In this document: positions 27,106 through 35,942 of the stretch, piece by piece
Layout of the letters: each line of letters starts with the position of its first letter
How positions within the stretch are numbered: the first letter of the stretch is position 1
NCBI RefSeq assembly: GCF_013127955.1
Contig: NZ_CP053435.1
Span: forward strand, 3,286,001 to 3,350,000
DNA: 64,000 nucleotides
Origin: Spirosoma taeanense
Lineage (GTDB): Bacteria > Bacteroidota > Bacteroidia > Cytophagales > Spirosomataceae
Reading direction: 5' to 3'
The notes under the pieces: model-generated
What the model was told of the DNA's origin: nothing
Databases searched by the model: none
What the model saw: only the letters and a program-made list of their open reading frames with translations
Position numbers and translations under genes: made by a program

Positions 27106-27459
27106 CAGGATAATGTATTAAACAGGCACACTAGATAAGCGCATAAATGGGGCATTCTCATGACCCACCGAAAAATTAATTTATCCAGTTCAGGGGGCCA
27201 CCGTTAACTGATCTGAGTTAGTATAGATTAAAGTTTAAAAATGAACCAAGTATTGACAAGAACTCGATGGGTTAAACCTAGACTGACAGAAATAATCGAG
27301 CAGGTATACCCCTAGGGAATACCCTACCTTCTACTAAATATTATTATATATTTTCAACAAATTTTCTTATATTGTTTTAAGCATTTTAAAGTCAGTAGAT
27401 ACTCTGTTCCAGATCGAAACGATAATACCAGCAACTCGTTTTCTCAAATCAACCAGGCA
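27106..27459. other. AT-rich divergent control region
   Basis: 354 bases between the GH105 gene (minus) and a small plus-strand ORF, with no gene of its own and much lower GC than its surroundings. It holds two operator-like inverted repeats: TAACT-gatctg-AGTTA (27205-27220) and GGTATACCC-cta-GGGAATACC (27303-27323, one mismatch). A long A/T run follows at about 27330-27400. Promoters in both directions are expected here; the only -7-like stretches (TAATTTTTC on the minus strand near 27170) are imperfect. Confidence 0.5.
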
Positions 27460-27666
27460 ATGTACATTGAACGAGACAAGTATGACCAGCTTCCTTTTGC
27501 CATTCAGACCGGCGCGTTACAGCTTTGGGGCACTTTGCTAGCATCCTACCAGCAGGCCAACGAGCTCCATCAGCTTTACCAGTTCAATGACTTCCTGGCC
27601 GAGCTGCACTACAATCAACAGCAGCAGGTCGTCGGCATATCCACCTTTCCCGTATTGATTAACTAA
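27460..27666 (+). CDS. Small protein of unknown function
   Basis: 68 residues starting MYIERDKYDQLPFAIQTGAL, with a middle helix rich in Gln/Leu/Tyr (YQQANELHQLYQFNDFLAEL) and a C-terminal hydrophobic strand. No signal peptide, membrane segment or known domain. Support for its being real is the AT-rich promoter-like region before it, its balanced amino-acid content and lack of any competing gene on the other strand. Length alone makes this a moderate call. Regulatory or structural roles cannot be distinguished. Confidence 0.5.
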   Translation: MYIERDKYDQLPFAIQTGALQLWGTLLASYQQANELHQLYQFNDFLAELHYNQQQQVVGISTFPVLIN

Positions 27667-27742
27667 GGACATATATTAAAGTGCCCTATTCGCTCCGGGA
27701 AAATTTCAACACGTTGGTTAGCTGCTGATTTGGCAGAAAACG

Positions 27743-27787
27743 AAAAACCCCTGCAAGAAACTGATCGACAGAAACTTAACAGGGGTT
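27743..27787 (-). terminator. Terminator after tRNA-Leu
   Basis: On the minus strand AACCCCTG (27787-27780) pairs with CAGGGGTT (27753-27746), followed by a T-run. The loop is long (26 bases) but the stem is GC-rich and the T-run is good, so it probably ends the tRNA transcript. Confidence 0.6.
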
Positions 27788-27791
27788 AATG

Positions 27792-27875
27792 TACCGGGAG
27801 CCGGACTCGAACCGGCATGTCCTTGCAGACAATGGTGTTTGAGACCATCGCGTCTACCGATTCCGCCATCCCGGC
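27792..27875 (-). tRNA. tRNA-Leu (anticodon CAA)
   Basis: An 84-base tRNA of the long-variable-arm type. The acceptor stem GCCGGGA pairs with TCCCGGT (one G-U at the end), followed by A73; CCA is not encoded. The anticodon stem ATGGT/ACCAT holds loop CTCAAAC, giving anticodon CAA for UUG. The T arm is GCCGG-TTCGAGT-CCGGC and the variable arm TGTC-TGCAA-GGACA. All arms fold as expected for tRNA-Leu. Confidence 0.95.
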
Positions 27876-27927
27876 TCAAGAATCGGTTCATAAGGCTTTT
27901 ATGGCCATGCTGAACGCGAACGTGGGG

Positions 27928-27959
27928 CAAAAGTAGACGCTCAGCCGGTGTTTTGCAAA
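27928..27959 (-). promoter_or_regulatory. tRNA-Leu promoter
   Basis: On the minus strand TTTG (27959-27956), 20 bases, then TACTTTTG (27935-27928). Both elements match the Bacteroidetes sigma-factor consensus exactly, 52 bases before the mature tRNA 5' end. Confidence 0.8.
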
Positions 27960-28060
27960 TAAAAACGGATGTCTGTTCAAAGAAAACGAGTAGCGCCACT
28001 TTCCCTAGCAGATTTTCCGGGTTTTGCCTAGTTTTACAGTTCCTCGCTACTTTTTGTTCA

Positions 28061-30790
28061 ATGTCCGCTGATTTACGTACTACTTTCCCGACCCTTTCCT
28101 CTTCGGCTCTGGCGGATATACTTGACAATTTACCGCATGGTGTACTGGCGTTCGCGGCCATTCGCGGCCAGAATAATCAAATCGAGGATTATCGGATTAT
28201 TTATCACAACCCGCTGGGATTAAGGTATCTGGGCCGCACTGCGGAGGCCCTACAGCACCAGCCTCTGTTCCAATGGTCGCCGTATGCGCGTTCGATGGCC
28301 GAGCAGCTTTTACGGGTTGTCGAGCAGGAAGAGCCTTTCGCCTTTCAGCACTATACGAATCATTCCAATCGCTGGCTGGAAGCTCAGGTTCGGCCGATGG
28401 GCGACGGGTTTTTGGCATCAATCCAGGACATTACCGATCTGAAAGAAGCTAAACAACTGCTGGAAAACCAGAACATCGCGCTGCAGAAGAGCATTGAGCA
28501 CGCAACACAGGAGCACCTGCTGCTGGACAGTGTCATCAACACATCGCCCAATAGCATTACGGTGGAGCGGGCAATCCGGGATGAGGCCGGCACCATCGTG
28601 GATTTTCAGGCCATACTGATCAACCAGGCCGCCCTGACCCTGGGTCAGCACACCGAAGCCGACGTTCTGAGCAAACCGATCAGTGAACTCAATCCCATGT
28701 TTAAACCTTCGGGGCTGCTGGCGGCTTACCGGGCAGTCGTTGAAACAGGGAAGCCGCTGACGGCTACGTTTTTCTATCCGCCATTGAGTAAGCACCTCGA
28801 TTTGCTGGCAACCCGCATGGATGCCGATCATATTGTGGTTCTGTTCTCCGACGTAACAGAAGCTCACCAGACAGCCAGGGCACTGCATCACCAGAACGAA
28901 TTACTCGCGGGGGTTCTGCAGGCATCGGCAAGTGCCATCTTTGTTTTTGATGCGGTCCACGACGAAGCCAACGCCTTGATTAACTTCCGGATCACGCTGG
29001 CCAATGAGGCTTACGTGGCTATTGCTGGTCAACGACGGGAGGAAATGGTTGGGATGCTCCTGACCGACATTTATCCGGAAACCAAAGAACGCGGCCTGTG
29101 GCATCATTACGTGAACGTATATCAAACAGGACAAACGTTTCGCGGAAGCCATTTCTTTCCGGATGTTCAGAAGTGGTTCGATATCACCATTAATAAACTT
29201 GGAGATGGTCTGGTGGCCACGTTCAATGACATTACAGAAGCTCGCCTGACCGCCCGCCAAATAGAAGAACAGGCCAAACTGTTCGATGAAATTCTGGCTA
29301 ACGCCATTAACGGCTTATCCGTGCTGGAAGCCATCCGCGATGAAAACGGAACGGCTGTCGATTTGCGGTATCTGCGGGTCGCTCAGGCTAACTCCGCGCT
29401 TACCGGTCTGCCCAAAGACCAGTATTTGAGCCGTTCGTTACGCTCACTTTTCCCGTTTGTTACCCGAACCGCCTTTTGGCCAGCCTTTCAGAACGTATTG
29501 GCATCGGGCGTACCTGAACGCTTTGAACTGCATTATCAGGGCGACGGCTATGATAATTACCTGGACAACTGCCTGGCCCGGCTGGATGAGAACCGGCTGA
29601 TCTGGGTTTATTCGGTCATTAATGATCAGAAGCAGGCCGAGTTTGAAGCCCGGCGACAGGCCCAGCGAACAGCGGACATTCTAAATGGGGCTATCAATGG
29701 AATCCTGCTGGTCAAGGCGTTACCGGAGGATACAATGCCGCCGACCGATTTTATGCTATCAGCCGCGAATCGGGCAGCCTCGACCATTCTGAGTGTCCCG
29801 ATCAATGAACTGGTCGGTAAACGCATGAGCGAGGTCTTTCCGGCTTACCGGGAAATGGGGTTTCAGGCACTTTATCTCGCAGCCCTTGCAACCAACGAAC
29901 CACAGCGTGCCGAGCTGTTTTATCAGGATGAGCGTGGTATTTCGGGTTACTACGACGTATCGGCGGTGCGACAGGCAGGCAACGGTATCGTTATTACGTT
30001 CATGGACATCAGCGATCGCAAAAGCCTGGAACAGCAGCGCGAACAACTGGTGACTGAACTGGAACGTTCGAATGCGGATCTGGAACAGTTTGCCTATATA
30101 GCCAGCCACGACTTACAGGATCCGCTGCGCAAAATTCAGGCCTTTGGTGAACTCCTGCTGGAACAGTATGAGCACCTACTACCCGGCAATGGCCAGGACA
30201 TGGTGCGTCGTATGCAGTCGTCGGCCGAACGGATGAGTATTCTGATCCGCGATCTACTGGCGTATTCCCGTCTTTCATTGAAACCCGAGTCAGTACAGGG
30301 GGTTAACCTTCGGCAGATCATAACCGACATACAGACCGATTTAGAAACGACCATCCAGGAAAAATCGGCGCAACTGATCGTAACCAATCTTCCCGTTCTG
30401 CACGGTAACCCAATTCAGCTCCGCCAGTTATTCCAGAACCTGATCAGTAACGCCCTGAAATTTTCGCAACCGGGTATTCAGCCGCAGGTGACCATTAAAG
30501 CGCGCACCCTTTCATTCGAGGACATTCCGGCCACGATTCCGCACCATAAGCAGCAGTCGTGGGTGGCGATTGACGTCATCGACAACGGCATTGGCTTCGA
30601 GGCCCAGCATCAGGAACGGATTTTTCAATTATTCGAGCGTCTGCAGAGCCGCCACAAATACGCCGGCACGGGCATTGGGCTCGCTATCTGCCGGAAAGTA
30701 GCCGAGAACCACGGCGGCACCGTTCTGGCCCGCAGTCAGCCGGGTAAAGGCGCAACCTTTACCGTTTATCTGCCCACCGAGCCCAGTTAA
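28061..30790 (+). CDS. Soluble multi-PAS sensor histidine kinase
   Basis: 909 residues from ATG 28061 (the open frame from 27953 runs into the tRNA promoter and is not coding). Five PAS-like units of about 120 residues follow each other; most begin with LDSVINTSPNSI or DEILANAINGLSVLEAIRDENG and end with a FxDITE/FMDISD linker. A HisKA domain has the phospho-acceptor His683 in ASHDLQDPLRK, and the HATPase domain has N-box Asn797 (LISNALKF), DNGIGFE and GTGIGLAICRK. No membrane segment is seen, so it senses a cytoplasmic signal, perhaps redox, gas or a small ligand. No response regulator is adjacent; it is an orphan kinase. The partner is unknown. Confidence 0.92.
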   Translation: MSADLRTTFPTLSSSALADILDNLPHGVLAFAAIRGQNNQIEDYRIIYHNPLGLRYLGRTAEALQHQPLFQWSPYARSMAEQLLRVVEQEEPFAFQHYTNHSNRWLEAQVRPMGDGFLASIQDITDLKEAKQLLENQNIALQKSIEHATQEHLLLDSVINTSPNSITVERAIRDEAGTIVDFQAILINQAALTLGQHTEADVLSKPISELNPMFKPSGLLAAYRAVVETGKPLTATFFYPPLSKHLDLLATRMDADHIVVLFSDVTEAHQTARALHHQNELLAGVLQASASAIFVFDAVHDEANALINFRITLANEAYVAIAGQRREEMVGMLLTDIYPETKERGLWHHYVNVYQTGQTFRGSHFFPDVQKWFDITINKLGDGLVATFNDITEARLTARQIEEQAKLFDEILANAINGLSVLEAIRDENGTAVDLRYLRVAQANSALTGLPKDQYLSRSLRSLFPFVTRTAFWPAFQNVLASGVPERFELHYQGDGYDNYLDNCLARLDENRLIWVYSVINDQKQAEFEARRQAQRTADILNGAINGILLVKALPEDTMPPTDFMLSAANRAASTILSVPINELVGKRMSEVFPAYREMGFQALYLAALATNEPQRAELFYQDERGISGYYDVSAVRQAGNGIVITFMDISDRKSLEQQREQLVTELERSNADLEQFAYIASHDLQDPLRKIQAFGELLLEQYEHLLPGNGQDMVRRMQSSAERMSILIRDLLAYSRLSLKPESVQGVNLRQIITDIQTDLETTIQEKSAQLIVTNLPVLHGNPIQLRQLFQNLISNALKFSQPGIQPQVTIKARTLSFEDIPATIPHHKQQSWVAIDVIDNGIGFEAQHQERIFQLFERLQSRHKYAGTGIGLAICRKVAENHGGTVLARSQPGKGATFTVYLPTEPS

Positions 30791-30824
30791 CCCGCGATCG
30801 GCGAACGTTTGATGTGAGCCCGGC

Positions 30825-32063
30825 CTATTCGTACCGTAACGCTTCAATGGGGTCGAGTTTCGAGGCTCGCACGGCCGGATAAATTCCCGCGAACAGCCCG
30901 ACGGTTACGCATACAAGAATTCCAAGGGCCATCCAGCCCCAGGGTACGACGAACCCGCCCTGCCCCTGACTAACGAGCGTTGAGATGAGGTTGCCGATAC
31001 CCAGCCCCATTATAATCCCACCCAGCCCACCGAAGAGGCAGATCACTATGGCTTCGATCAGGAACTGTTCCCGGATGCGTTTAGGCGTTGCGCCGAGCGA
31101 TTTCCGGATGCCAATCTCGCGCGTTCGTTCGGTGACGGACACCAGCATGATGTTCAGCAGCGCAATAGACGCGCCCAGCAGCGTAATAAAGCCGATGCCA
31201 AACCCACCGATGCGCAGATACCCGGTGATATTGGCAGTTTCTTTCGCCAGATCGTCGGCCCGCTGAATTTCAAACGAATCGGGCTGGCCAAGCGGGTCGC
31301 GCCGAACCTGCCGCATAACGCCCCGGGCTTCGCCAATGGCTTCGTCCTGGTCGGCAACCGTTGGCACGGAGGCCGTAATATCAAACGTCAGCTTGCGGGT
31401 TCCTGCCAGCGCGCGGGCGTTATCGAGCGGGATCAGCACGATCCGGTCTTCGCTCCCGCCCGACAAACCGCCTTTTTTGGCCAGTACGCCAATAATTTTG
31501 TATTGTACGCCCGCCACCCGGATGACCTGATTCAGGGGATTAATTTTTCGCTCGAATAAAGATGCGGCCACTTCGCTGCCAATGATGGCGACGTTCAGCG
31601 CATAATTGATATCATTCTGCGTCAGATTCCGGCCGCTTTGCAACGTAAAGCCTTTGACGGTCAGATAGGCATCATCGCCCCCGGTCAGCTGCAGGTTCGG
31701 GTTGGTTTTCTTCGAGCCGAACTTCGCCTGTATCGCATCGCCGACGACGGTTGAAACGGCAATCGTAGCCCCGTACGGAAACCGCCGTTTGAACTGAACG
31801 GCATCGAAGTAATCAATTGGCTCATCCTGCTTCTGAACCCGCCCGCTCCGACGGGCTATATCCTGCCGGGCAACAAGGCTGAACGTATTGGCCCCCAGCC
31901 CTGCAAAGCTGCTGTCGACCGAACTTTGAATCCCGTCAATAGCCGTCAGTATACCTACCAGCGAGGTGATACCGATGGCAATGATCAGCGAGGTCAGGAT
32001 TGTGCGCAGGCGGTTACCGGCAATCGAACGTAACCCTTCGCGTATATTCTCAAGTAGATTCAT
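30825..32063 (-). CDS. MacB/FtsX-type ABC transporter permease
   Basis: 412 residues: an N-terminal membrane segment (about 18-40, TSLIIAIGITSLVGILTAI), a large periplasmic MacB-core domain, and three C-terminal membrane segments in the FtsX domain (GFGIGFITLLGASIALLNIMLVSV with TERTREIGIRKSLGA). Such permeases use ATP to drive mechanical work or efflux across the envelope, with an ATPase often encoded beside them. Here no ATPase gene is adjacent: the next gene upstream is divergent and the kinase is convergent. The ATPase must come from elsewhere in the genome. Confidence 0.92.
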   Translation of the reverse strand: MNLLENIREGLRSIAGNRLRTILTSLIIAIGITSLVGILTAIDGIQSSVDSSFAGLGANTFSLVARQDIARRSGRVQKQDEPIDYFDAVQFKRRFPYGATIAVSTVVGDAIQAKFGSKKTNPNLQLTGGDDAYLTVKGFTLQSGRNLTQNDINYALNVAIIGSEVAASLFERKINPLNQVIRVAGVQYKIIGVLAKKGGLSGGSEDRIVLIPLDNARALAGTRKLTFDITASVPTVADQDEAIGEARGVMRQVRRDPLGQPDSFEIQRADDLAKETANITGYLRIGGFGIGFITLLGASIALLNIMLVSVTERTREIGIRKSLGATPKRIREQFLIEAIVICLFGGLGGIIMGLGIGNLISTLVSQGQGGFVVPWGWMALGILVCVTVGLFAGIYPAVRASKLDPIEALRYE

Positions 32064-32079
32064 TCGTCCCTAAGCGATT

Positions 32080-32117
32080 GAGTGAATAGCCTGCACATTG
32101 TCTCAATTCATTCACTC
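32080..32117. repeat. GAGTGAAT inverted repeat
   Basis: GAGTGAAT (32080-32087) and ATTCACTC (32110-32117) flank a 22-base spacer in the divergent region between the MacB-like permease and the next gene. The same GAGTGAA core occurs at 50592-50664 and, degenerate, near 3960. Confidence 0.5.
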
Positions 32118-32199
32118 GATTGCAATTAAATTCCTTGCACAAAATTGCCTATCTTTCGTTATTACAAAACTACCGAGAGCTTCGCTAAACGGAAAACCA

Positions 32200-33462
32200 A
32201 TGAAACGGCTGCTGTTACCGCTTATCCTAATCTTAGTACTTACTGGCCAGACCTGGGCTTCTAAAATTCTGATTCCAATGGACGATGCCCAGAAGAATCA
32301 CCTGAAAGCGTACGGCATTGCCTATTGGGTTCTTAAAACGCACGACACCGAGATCGACTGGCTGCTGAACTACCGGGGCGGGGCGTTTTTAATGCCTCAG
32401 AGCCAGGTTTTCATCAATGAACTGGTGATTCGGGGGGTTAGCTACGAAGTGATCTCCGACGCGCAGTCGGCGCAGATTCTGGCCGAGGTGGCCGCTCCCG
32501 ATGCCAATATGGATGCGGTAAAGCTCCAGAAACCACCTAAAGTAGCCGTTTATTCGCCTAAAACCAAGCAGCCCTGGGACGATGCCGTAACAATGGTGAT
32601 GACCTACGCTGAGATTCCCTACGACGTAGTCTTTGACGAGGAAGTTATGAACGGCAAACTACCCGAATACGACTGGCTGCATCTGCACCATGAAGATTTC
32701 ACGGGTCAGTATGGCAAGTTTTTCCACTTTAAAGACCAGCCCTGGTATATCGCTCAGAAGCAGGAGTCCGAGAACATTGCCCGAAAGTTTGGCTTTTCGA
32801 AAGTACCGCAGCTCAAGCGGGCCGTAACGCAGAAAATCCGGGACTTCGTGCTGGGGGGCGGCTATTTGTTCGCCATGTGCAATGCTACTGACACCTACGA
32901 CATCGCGCTGGCATCGCAGAATACCGATATTGTCGATACGTTCTACGATGGTGATCCGGCCGATCCTAATGCCAACAGCAAGCTGGATTTCAGCCAGACA
33001 TTCGCTTTCCGGAACTTTCAGGTCTATACCAACCCCTACCTGATTGAGTTCTCCAATATCGACAATCAGATTGAAGAACGTGGGGTAAGCGAACACAACG
33101 ATTATTTTACGCTGTTCCAGTTCTCGGCCAAGTATGACCCCATCCCAACCATGCTGACACAGAACCACCTGAACGTAATCAAGGGGTTCATGGGGCAGAC
33201 AACAGCGTTCAAGAAGAACCTCATCAAGCCCGAGGTGGTCATTATGGCCGAAAACCGCTCGGCGGGTGAAGCCCGGTACATCCACAGCCCTTACGGGCGA
33301 GGCTTCTTTACGTTCTATGGCGGGCACGACCCCGAAGATTATCGTCACGAAATTGGTGAGGAACCTACGGATCTCAACCTGCACCCAAACTCGGCGGGTT
33401 ACCGGCTGATCCTGAACAACATTCTCTTTCCGGCCGCCAAGAAAAAGAAGCAGAAAACCTAA
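32200..33462 (+). CDS. Exported protein of the family mislabelled asparagine synthetase B
   Basis: 420 residues from ATG 32200, with a signal peptide MKRLLLPLILILVLTGQTWA. The next residues SKILIPMDDAQKNHLKAYGIAYW are the family hallmark in Bacteroidetes. Databases commonly call it asparagine synthetase B, but no N-terminal Cys glutaminase or ATP pyrophosphatase loop is visible. The middle part instead looks like a class I glutamine-amidotransferase/ThuA-like fold: HLHHEDFTGQYG, a possible nucleophile elbow GGGYLFAMCNATDT with Cys227, and FTFYGGHDPEDY near the C-terminus. Role unknown; it acts outside the cytoplasm. Transcribed alone. Confidence 0.85.
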   Translation: MKRLLLPLILILVLTGQTWASKILIPMDDAQKNHLKAYGIAYWVLKTHDTEIDWLLNYRGGAFLMPQSQVFINELVIRGVSYEVISDAQSAQILAEVAAPDANMDAVKLQKPPKVAVYSPKTKQPWDDAVTMVMTYAEIPYDVVFDEEVMNGKLPEYDWLHLHHEDFTGQYGKFFHFKDQPWYIAQKQESENIARKFGFSKVPQLKRAVTQKIRDFVLGGGYLFAMCNATDTYDIALASQNTDIVDTFYDGDPADPNANSKLDFSQTFAFRNFQVYTNPYLIEFSNIDNQIEERGVSEHNDYFTLFQFSAKYDPIPTMLTQNHLNVIKGFMGQTTAFKKNLIKPEVVIMAENRSAGEARYIHSPYGRGFFTFYGGHDPEDYRHEIGEEPTDLNLHPNSAGYRLILNNILFPAAKKKKQKT

Positions 33463-33467
33463 CCAGC

Positions 33468-34484
33468 TTAATTGCTAAACCACTCCTCGGCCATCTCGCT
33501 CCTGCCCTTGCTTTCCAGCTTTCGTTCCAGATCGTCGGGCAGTTTGGGGAAAAAGTCAATGCCGGTCACCTGCTCTATTTGATCGACGGGTACGACAAAC
33601 TGCTTCAGCGAACTGTTTGAACCTTTGTTGTTCAGCAGGAACCCAATCATGCGAATTTCCGGCTTGTTGCAGTACAACAGCACTTTGTAAAATTTCTGCG
33701 GTACGCTGACCTCGTTCTGCTTACCAATGGTAGGCAGACCGGCTTTAAGTACCGGCCCCGTAACGACATACAGGCCATTGTCACGTAACGCCCACTGCCG
33801 AACCTGCTCTTCCAGCTCTTTCCAGACGCCCCGGTTAAAATCCGGTGCCTGGGGCGACATGTTACTCATGAAGAAGGTTTCCTGCATCATCTGCTGGGAA
33901 AACTTAAAATCGCCCGCCGGGGCCAAATGGCCGCGATCGTAGCCCGAACGCGTGTAGTCGGACGGGAGTGCAGAGCCGCTTCGCACGGCCGGGTCCGGCA
34001 CAAACCGCGACCCTTCGCGTTCGGCATCCCCGTTGATTTCTTCGGGAAGCAGCGGATACGCCACCCAATCGGCCTGTTTGTATTCGTCGCGAAAGCGGAG
34101 CGTGTAGCCTTCGTGCTGGATAATTTCGTCGGAAGACGTATACGCCGGCAGGATGAAATTGGCCTGTTTTTCGAAATCAAACAGCGTCTTTCCACTCGTA
34201 CTGACCGATGGTCGGTCAGGTTTGTCGTCGCGGGCAACGTCTCCGTTACCTTCCGGCTCGGGCGCTTTGTAGGGATTGGAACCTTCTTTCTCGGATCGGA
34301 CTGGCCCAAGGCCGACAATTTTACGCACATCGTTCCAGAAGGCAACGACTGGTTTGGTTTGCCCCCCATAGTGCAGAAACAGACCAATCAAAAAAAACAC
34401 GAACAGCAGAACGAGCGTATTTCCGCGCAGCCGGAACCCCCGTCGAGCGTATTTTCGGGTATTGAATCGTGGATTAAAGAACAT
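33468..34484 (-). CDS. Membrane-anchored DNA/RNA non-specific endonuclease
   Basis: 338 residues. A membrane segment at about 23-40 anchors the protein, a charged linker follows to about 100, then a beta-beta-alpha-metal nuclease domain. The DRGH motif at 183-186 gives the catalytic His186 and is followed by LAPAGDFKFSQ; downstream Asn-containing segments (FFMSNMSPQAPDFN) are the metal-binding part. The family cleaves DNA and RNA without sequence preference and is usually exported for nutrient or defence use. The gene converges on the previous one with only 5 bases between stops. Confidence 0.93.
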   Translation of the reverse strand: MFFNPRFNTRKYARRGFRLRGNTLVLLFVFFLIGLFLHYGGQTKPVVAFWNDVRKIVGLGPVRSEKEGSNPYKAPEPEGNGDVARDDKPDRPSVSTSGKTLFDFEKQANFILPAYTSSDEIIQHEGYTLRFRDEYKQADWVAYPLLPEEINGDAEREGSRFVPDPAVRSGSALPSDYTRSGYDRGHLAPAGDFKFSQQMMQETFFMSNMSPQAPDFNRGVWKELEEQVRQWALRDNGLYVVTGPVLKAGLPTIGKQNEVSVPQKFYKVLLYCNKPEIRMIGFLLNNKGSNSSLKQFVVPVDQIEQVTGIDFFPKLPDDLERKLESKGRSEMAEEWFSN

Positions 34485-34572
34485 AGATGTAAAGCTACAA
34501 TTGATTTCGATTTATGATTCATCTCTTCTTATTGAGCGTGAACCGTAAAGCCTAAAGCCCTGTTTTTCCTTT

Positions 34573-35793
34573 ATGCCATTGAGTATTGTCGTTATCGGCG
34601 GGGGAGCCGCCGGCTTTTTTGGGGCGATCACAGCCGCCGAAACCTTTCCGGGTGCCACCGTTACTATTCTTGAAAAGAACCGCACAGTCTTAAACAAAGT
34701 CCGCATCTCGGGCGGAGGGCGCTGCAACGTTACCCATGCCTGTTTCGACAACCGGCAACTGGTGAAGCACTATCCCCGGGGCGAGAAATGGCTGCGCTCG
34801 CTGCTGCATCAATTCGACGCAGTAGCGACCGTACGCTGGTTTGAAAACCACGGTGTTCAGCTTAAAACCGAAGCGGACGGGCGGATGTTTCCAACCACCA
34901 ATACCTCGGAAACCATCGTCAACTGCCTGCTGGATGCAGCTCGTCGACTCAACATTCAGGTGCAGACAAGCTGTGGAGTTAGCACGTTACAAAAAACACC
35001 ATCGGGCTGGCAACTTCAGTTGCTGACGGGTGAGACGCTCCGGGCCGACCGGGTGCTGGTCGCAACGGGCGGTTTTCCCCAACTGACGGCCTATGGTTGG
35101 CTCCCAGATCAGGCTGAGCCGCTGCTGTCGCCGGTACCTTCCCTCTTTACGTTTAACGTGCCCGACAATCCGCTGCTTCCCCTGGCCGGTGTATCAGTCG
35201 CCGATGCGCGGGTTTCTATCTCCGGAACCAGGCAGGAACAGCGCGGGCCGGTGCTGGTGACGCACTGGGGATTCAGCGGCCCGGCCGTCTTGCGGCTGTC
35301 GGCCTGGGCGGCCCGCGACCTGGCGGCCGTTGACTACCGGTTTACGCTCCGTATCAACTGGGTACCCACCCTAAACGATAACGAACTGCGTCTGGCCCTG
35401 CACGATTTCCGGCAGCAGAATGGCCGTAAGCAGGTATTTTCCCAGAATCCCTTGGGTCTACCCTCCCGGCTATGGCAGGCGCTGTCGGCCGAGGCTGGTA
35501 TTTTGGAAAACCAGCGCTGGGCCGACCTGCCCGCCAAATCCGGAAACCGCCTGATTGAGCGATTGACTAACAGTCAGTTTCAGGTTGCAGGCAAGAGTAC
35601 GTTCAAGGATGAGTTTGTGACCTGTGGCGGTATTGCCCTAGGCAGCCTGGACCCGCAAACGCTGGAAAGCAAAACCCAGCCGGGGCTCTTCTTTGCAGGC
35701 GAGGTGCTGGACGTTGACGGCATCACGGGCGGCTTCAATTTTCAGAACGCCTGGACCACCGGCTACATAGCAGGACGCCATATTGGACTTTAG
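34573..35793 (+). CDS. BaiN/HI0933-family FAD oxidoreductase
   Basis: 406 residues. The N-terminal FAD motif is VIGGGAAGFFGAITAA, and ISGGGRCNVTH is the signature of the HI0933/YhiN/BaiN family. The late VLDVDGITGGFNFQNAWTTGYIAG completes the FAD site, and the central YHWGFSGP-like segment (VTHWGFSGPAVL) is also typical. Known members reduce bile-acid intermediates or oxidise aminoacetone; the physiological role in most bacteria is not established. It starts divergently from the nuclease and ends before a long hairpin. Confidence 0.92.
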   Translation: MPLSIVVIGGGAAGFFGAITAAETFPGATVTILEKNRTVLNKVRISGGGRCNVTHACFDNRQLVKHYPRGEKWLRSLLHQFDAVATVRWFENHGVQLKTEADGRMFPTTNTSETIVNCLLDAARRLNIQVQTSCGVSTLQKTPSGWQLQLLTGETLRADRVLVATGGFPQLTAYGWLPDQAEPLLSPVPSLFTFNVPDNPLLPLAGVSVADARVSISGTRQEQRGPVLVTHWGFSGPAVLRLSAWAARDLAAVDYRFTLRINWVPTLNDNELRLALHDFRQQNGRKQVFSQNPLGLPSRLWQALSAEAGILENQRWADLPAKSGNRLIERLTNSQFQVAGKSTFKDEFVTCGGIALGSLDPQTLESKTQPGLFFAGEVLDVDGITGGFNFQNAWTTGYIAGRHIGL

Positions 35794-35875
35794 CAAGTTC
35801 CCGGTTGATTTACCCACCAAATCCGACGGGTCTGAACATCTACGTCAGAGCAATATATTTCGTTAATTAATCCCC

Positions 35876-35928
35876 CATTCAACTAAACAGGCCCGCAATC
35901 GCTGATTGCGGGCCTGTTTAGTTGAATG
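35876..35928. terminator. 25-bp perfect hairpin between convergent genes
   Basis: Bases 35876-35900 are exactly complementary to 35904-35928 around a three-base loop GCT. The core AACAGGCCCGCAATC-gct-GATTGCGGGCCTGTT is GC-rich and A/T runs flank it, giving a bidirectional terminator for the flavoprotein and the M23 peptidase genes. Confidence 0.85.
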
Positions 35929-35942
35929 AACTGGCGTGCAGA

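Noticed and set aside
27953..28060. N-terminal extension of the histidine kinase
   Set aside because: The region overlaps the tRNA promoter, and the extension reads as Cys/Ser/Phe-rich noise before a good ATG at 28061.
32200..33462. True asparagine synthetase
   Set aside because: No N-terminal catalytic Cys or ATP-binding loop; signal peptide present.
34208..34465. Short plus-strand ORF inside the endonuclease gene
   Set aside because: Antisense shadow with no start context or domain.
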